Program-made: the position numbers and the translations under genes | In this document: positions 5,101 to 7,309 of the stretch, in pieces | Layout: the number at the start of each line of letters is the position of its first letter | Position numbering within the stretch: the first letter of the stretch is position 1 | Notes under the pieces: model-generated | Told to the model about the DNA's origin: nothing | Database searches by the model: none | The model's input: only the letters and a program-made list of their open reading frames with translations | Origin: Sphingobacteriaceae bacterium | Lineage (GTDB): Bacteria > Bacteroidota > Bacteroidia > B-17B0 > Aurantibacillaceae | Length of the DNA stretch: 7,309 nt | NCBI GenBank assembly: GCA_025360355.1 | Contig: JANYCL010000435.1 | Span: 1-7,309 of the forward strand | Reading direction: 5' to 3'

Positions 5101-5970
5101 ATGTCAGATACTCTTGCCAAACGCCGTTTAAAAACTTCTTCGATCACTGTTGTGGTTAGTCTGGCTTTGGTTTTATTTATGTTAGGATTAGTAGGCCTGA
5201 TGATCTTAAATGCAAGAAAACTTTCTGTTCACATTAAAGAAAATATTGGGTTCCAGGTAATTTTAAAAGATACTGCTACTTCAGCGCAAGTAGATGCATT
5301 GCAGCAAGAAATTTCGGCCTCAGCATTTTCAAAACGTGTTGATTATATTACCAAAGAGCAAGCTGCTGAAAAATTAAAAACCGATCTGGGTGAGGATTTT
5401 ATTTCGTTCCTTGGCTACAATCCGCTCTTGTCATCATTAGATGTAAAACTTAATGCCGATTATGCGAACGCAGATACTTTAGCAAATGTTGAAAAAGGAC
5501 TTTTGCAAAAAGCAATTGTAAAAGAAGTAGTTTACCAAAAAGATTATATTAAACAACTCGATGAAAACAAAAAGAGTGCTGTCTTTTTTATTTTGATATT
5601 TAGTTGTGCTCTGTTAATTGTAGCTATCGCTTTAATTAATAACACTATTCGTTTATCCATTTACTCACAGCGTTTTATTATCCGTACCATGTATCTGGTT
5701 GGTGCAACAAGAGTGTTCATTAGCAAACCATTTATTTTTAAGGGAATCCGTCAGGGAGTTATTGCCGGAATTTTAGCGGGTGCTTTATTAGCAGGATTTC
5801 TTGTTGTTAGTACGAGTTACATTCCTGATCTGTTGCAATTGCAAGATGAGAACATGCTTGCGCTTTTATTTGGAGGGATCGTTGTACTCGGCGTTTTTAT
5901 TTCAAGTTTAAGTGCCCTCGTTTCGGTTATGCGCTACTTACGCTTAAAAACAAGCGATCTGTATTTTTAA
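5101..5970 (+). CDS. ftsX: Cell division protein FtsX (ABC transporter-like permease)
   Basis: A 289-residue membrane protein with the FtsX layout. The cytoplasmic start MSDTLAKRRLK leads to TM1 (about 16-36), a periplasmic domain (40-155) beginning ENIGFQVILK, and TM2 (159-180). A cytoplasmic coupling segment follows (SIYSQRFIIRTMYLVGATRVFISKPF, 186-211), then TM3 (218-238) and TM4 (253-275). The segment RTMYLVGAT...KPF matches the family signature by which FtsX contacts the ATPase FtsE. FtsEX couples ATP hydrolysis to peptidoglycan hydrolase activation at the septum. The ftsE gene is not in the window, as is usual in Bacteroidota. In many relatives ftsX is followed by a DUF3098 gene and uppP; here it is followed by a T9SS cargo gene. 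The gene begins 131 nt after metF and probably has its own promoter, but I could not assign one. Confidence 0.93.
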   Translation: MSDTLAKRRLKTSSITVVVSLALVLFMLGLVGLMILNARKLSVHIKENIGFQVILKDTATSAQVDALQQEISASAFSKRVDYITKEQAAEKLKTDLGEDFISFLGYNPLLSSLDVKLNADYANADTLANVEKGLLQKAIVKEVVYQKDYIKQLDENKKSAVFFILIFSCALLIVAIALINNTIRLSIYSQRFIIRTMYLVGATRVFISKPFIFKGIRQGVIAGILAGALLAGFLVVSTSYIPDLLQLQDENMLALLFGGIVVLGVFISSLSALVSVMRYLRLKTSDLYF

Positions 5971-5999
5971 GATCTTCAAGAAACCAGTTATAGATCTTT
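5969..5999 (+). terminator. Possible weak terminator after ftsX
   Basis: AAGATCT (5969-5975, overlapping the ftsX stop) pairs with AGATCTT (5992-5998), followed by TT and C. The stem is only 7 bp and AT-rich with a 16-nt loop, so termination would be inefficient at best. Confidence 0.3.
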
Positions 6000-6033
6000 T
6001 CTAACCATTTGTGTTCAAAGAGTCGCCATGGGT

Positions 6034-6052
6034 AGATTAATATGATTAATCT
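6034..6052. repeat. Perfect palindrome AGATTAAT-ATG-ATTAATCT
   Basis: Two 8-nt arms with a 3-nt centre, in the gap between ftsX and the T9SS cargo gene. The central ATG is in frame with the cargo gene, but it would be enclosed by the hairpin and would disturb the signal peptide, which favours the later ATG at 6075. It may be an operator for the cargo gene. Confidence 0.5.
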
Positions 6053-6074
6053 TAACTTATTTGTATATTTAAGT

Positions 6075-7085
6075 ATGAATTTTAAATATTCAATAAAATT
6101 TTATTTACTTTTTGTTTTGTTGTTGATTGTTAATTTTTTTAGAGCGCAAGATCAATCAAATAAAGAAAGTGTTAGTACTGTGACATACGCTGTAGTATCA
6201 ATTCCATTTTCTCCTTGCACATTTTCGACGGGGACTCAAATTTTGGTTAACCAAGATGATAAATGGTCTCCGTTTTTAAATATTGGATTTAATTTCAATT
6301 ATTTTGGGAATGCTTGTAATACCTTTATCGTCGGATCTAACGGTCAAATAAGTTTGGATACTTCTAAAGCAACTGGAATTGATAGTTGGTCCATCTCTGG
6401 AGCCATTCCTAGTTTGGCGAATATGCCTGGAAATACAATTTGTGCAGCATTTCGTGATATAGACCCAACAAGTAGCGGTATGATTTATTATTCAACTTAT
6501 GGGTCTTCACCAAATCGCTATTTAGTGGTTTCATGGGATAACATTCCGGTATTTAGTAATCCCGGAAATTGTACCGGAATTCCGAATTCATCTTTTCAAG
6601 TAGTTCTTCATGAAACATCAAATTGTATTGATGTGTTCATTAAAAATAGTACAACTTGCCCAGGATGGAATGGCGGTTATGGAATTATTGGAATTCAAAA
6701 TACATCAGGAACGTCAGGTTATTTCCCTGCTGGAAGAAATTATCCTAATGCATGGACTGCAACAAATGAAGGTTGGCGATTTATTCCAAGTGGTTCTTCA
6801 TGTGCAACCGCTTGTGGAGTAGCAACTGGAATAAATACCAATAGAAAAGATCTTGATTTCGAAATATATCCAAACCCATCTGATGGGATTTATAGAATCA
6901 AAACTCTTTATAACGAAGGATATATTGAAGTGAAAAATTTTTTGGGAGATGAAATGCATTCTCAAATATTGAATTCAAGAGAAATGGACTTAGATCTTAG
7001 AAATTTGAATAAGGGAATTTATTATTTAAGATTTCTTTCGAAAGAGGGCAAAATTATTTATCAAACAAAAATAATAAAAGAGTAA
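6075..7085 (+). CDS. Secreted protein with T9SS type-A C-terminal sorting domain
   Basis: A 336-residue predicted secreted protein of unknown role. The signal peptide (MNFKYSIK, hydrophobic core 9-22, then FFRAQ) is probably cut after Ala24. The body (about 35-240) looks like an all-beta domain of the kind seen in many T9SS-exported proteins and resembling nidogen-type (NIDO) domains. Its marks are FNFNYFGNACNTFIVGSNGQISL (72-94), FRDIDP (126-131), IYYSTYGSSPNRYLVVSWDNIP (137-158), SFQVVLHETSNCIDVFIKN (173-191) and GIIGIQNTSGT (203-213). Eight cysteines in residues 48-247 could form disulfides. Residues 259-336 are the sorting domain: FEIYPNPSDGIYRI, LRNLNKGIYYLRF and the terminal KIIKE, the signal for T9SS export and cell-surface attachment. 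The frame also opens at an ATG at 6042, adding 11 residues before the signal peptide; 6075 is preferred. Seven of 10 arginine codons are AGA, against 2 of 11 in ftsX and 1 of 7 in metF. No enzymatic motif was seen, so adhesion or surface structure is a guess. Confidence 0.85.
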   Translation: MNFKYSIKFYLLFVLLLIVNFFRAQDQSNKESVSTVTYAVVSIPFSPCTFSTGTQILVNQDDKWSPFLNIGFNFNYFGNACNTFIVGSNGQISLDTSKATGIDSWSISGAIPSLANMPGNTICAAFRDIDPTSSGMIYYSTYGSSPNRYLVVSWDNIPVFSNPGNCTGIPNSSFQVVLHETSNCIDVFIKNSTTCPGWNGGYGIIGIQNTSGTSGYFPAGRNYPNAWTATNEGWRFIPSGSSCATACGVATGINTNRKDLDFEIYPNPSDGIYRIKTLYNEGYIEVKNFLGDEMHSQILNSREMDLDLRNLNKGIYYLRFLSKEGKIIYQTKIIKE

Positions 7086-7086
7086 A

Positions 7087-7309
7087 TTAGCTTTTCATCC
7101 TAGCTACAAAAGAATTATTTCTTAATTCCTGACGATTATATTGCATTGGTTTATTTGTTGTGAGATCAATTAACTCACAGCCCGCATTTTCTAATATTGC
7201 TTGTCCTGCAGCCGTATCCCATTCCATTGTTGGACCAAATCTTGGATATTCATTCGCTAAACCTTCCGCTACCCAGCACATTTTAATACTGCTTCCGGTA
7301 TTTACAATA
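7087..7309 (-). CDS. cysQ: 3'(2'),5'-bisphosphate nucleotidase (CysQ-like), C-terminal part only
   Basis: The last 73 residues of a protein whose start lies beyond the right edge. VNTGSSIKMC is followed by VAEGLANEYPRFGPTMEWDTAAGQAILENAG, the C-terminal signature of the inositol monophosphatase/CysQ superfamily. The Asp in WDTAAG is a metal ligand, and the PTMEWDTAAG form is typical of CysQ rather than of inositol monophosphatases. CysQ removes the 3'-phosphate of PAP (3'-phosphoadenosine 5'-phosphate), a by-product of sulfate assimilation. The rest of the active site (the Glu-Glu and DPxDGT motifs) is outside the window and cannot be checked. The protein ends NNSFVARMKS. Its stop codon is one base from that of the convergent T9SS cargo gene, so the two transcripts must overlap or end inside each other. 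Confidence 0.88.
   Translation of the reverse strand, partial: IVNTGSSIKMCWVAEGLANEYPRFGPTMEWDTAAGQAILENAGCELIDLTTNKPMQYNRQELRNNSFVARMKS

Noticed and set aside
6610..6822. 70-residue plus-strand open frame
   Set aside because: Out-of-frame shadow inside the T9SS cargo gene.

Overview
The window comes from a member of the Bacteroidota; I cannot place it more finely. Four lines of evidence support this. The DNA is AT-rich. There is no recognisable Shine-Dalgarno sequence at the starts examined. Matches or near matches to the Bacteroidota -7 promoter box TAnnTTTG sit just upstream of several genes. One protein carries a type IX secretion (T9SS) C-terminal sorting domain, and the Mrp, MetF and ECF sigma proteins have the sequence style of that phylum.

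Left part (1-1607, minus strand): an ECF sigma factor gene is followed, 89 nt downstream, by the start of a single-pass membrane serine protease that runs off the left edge. The protease has a cytoplasmic N-terminus of the kind found on Bacteroidota anti-sigma factors, one membrane segment, and a periplasmic S1C (HtrA/DegS-type) trypsin domain with an intact His-Asp-Ser triad. The pair looks like a sigma/anti-sigma cassette in which anti-sigma and protease roles may share one polypeptide. The gap between the two genes holds two similar small hairpins. The sigma promoter has an 8-nt tandem repeat directly upstream, and a 21-nt perfect palindrome lies further up in the divergent intergenic region.

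Middle left (1838-2550, plus strand): two small lipoprotein genes (77 and 81 aa) are related along the start of their mature regions. They are separated by a strong intrinsic terminator and then about 100 nt of further inverted repeats.

Centre (2626-4969, plus strand): mrp (P-loop Fe-S carrier ATPase with a DUF59/MIP18 N-terminus), a free-standing NifU C-terminal-type scaffold protein, and metF form a probable operon with 32-nt gaps. The first two act in iron-sulfur cluster assembly or delivery and the third makes 5-methyltetrahydrofolate for methionine synthesis. The Mrp lacks the usual C-terminal CxxC, while the adjacent Nfu-like protein has one.

Right part (5101-7309): after a dispersed-repeat-like palindromic element comes ftsX. 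Next is a secreted T9SS cargo protein whose arginine codon use differs from its neighbours. It converges, with a single base between stop codons, on the 3' end of a cysQ-like 3'(2'),5'-bisphosphate nucleotidase gene on the minus strand, cut by the right edge. No stretch longer than 300 bases lacks a gene, and I saw no tRNA, rRNA, CRISPR array or transposase.
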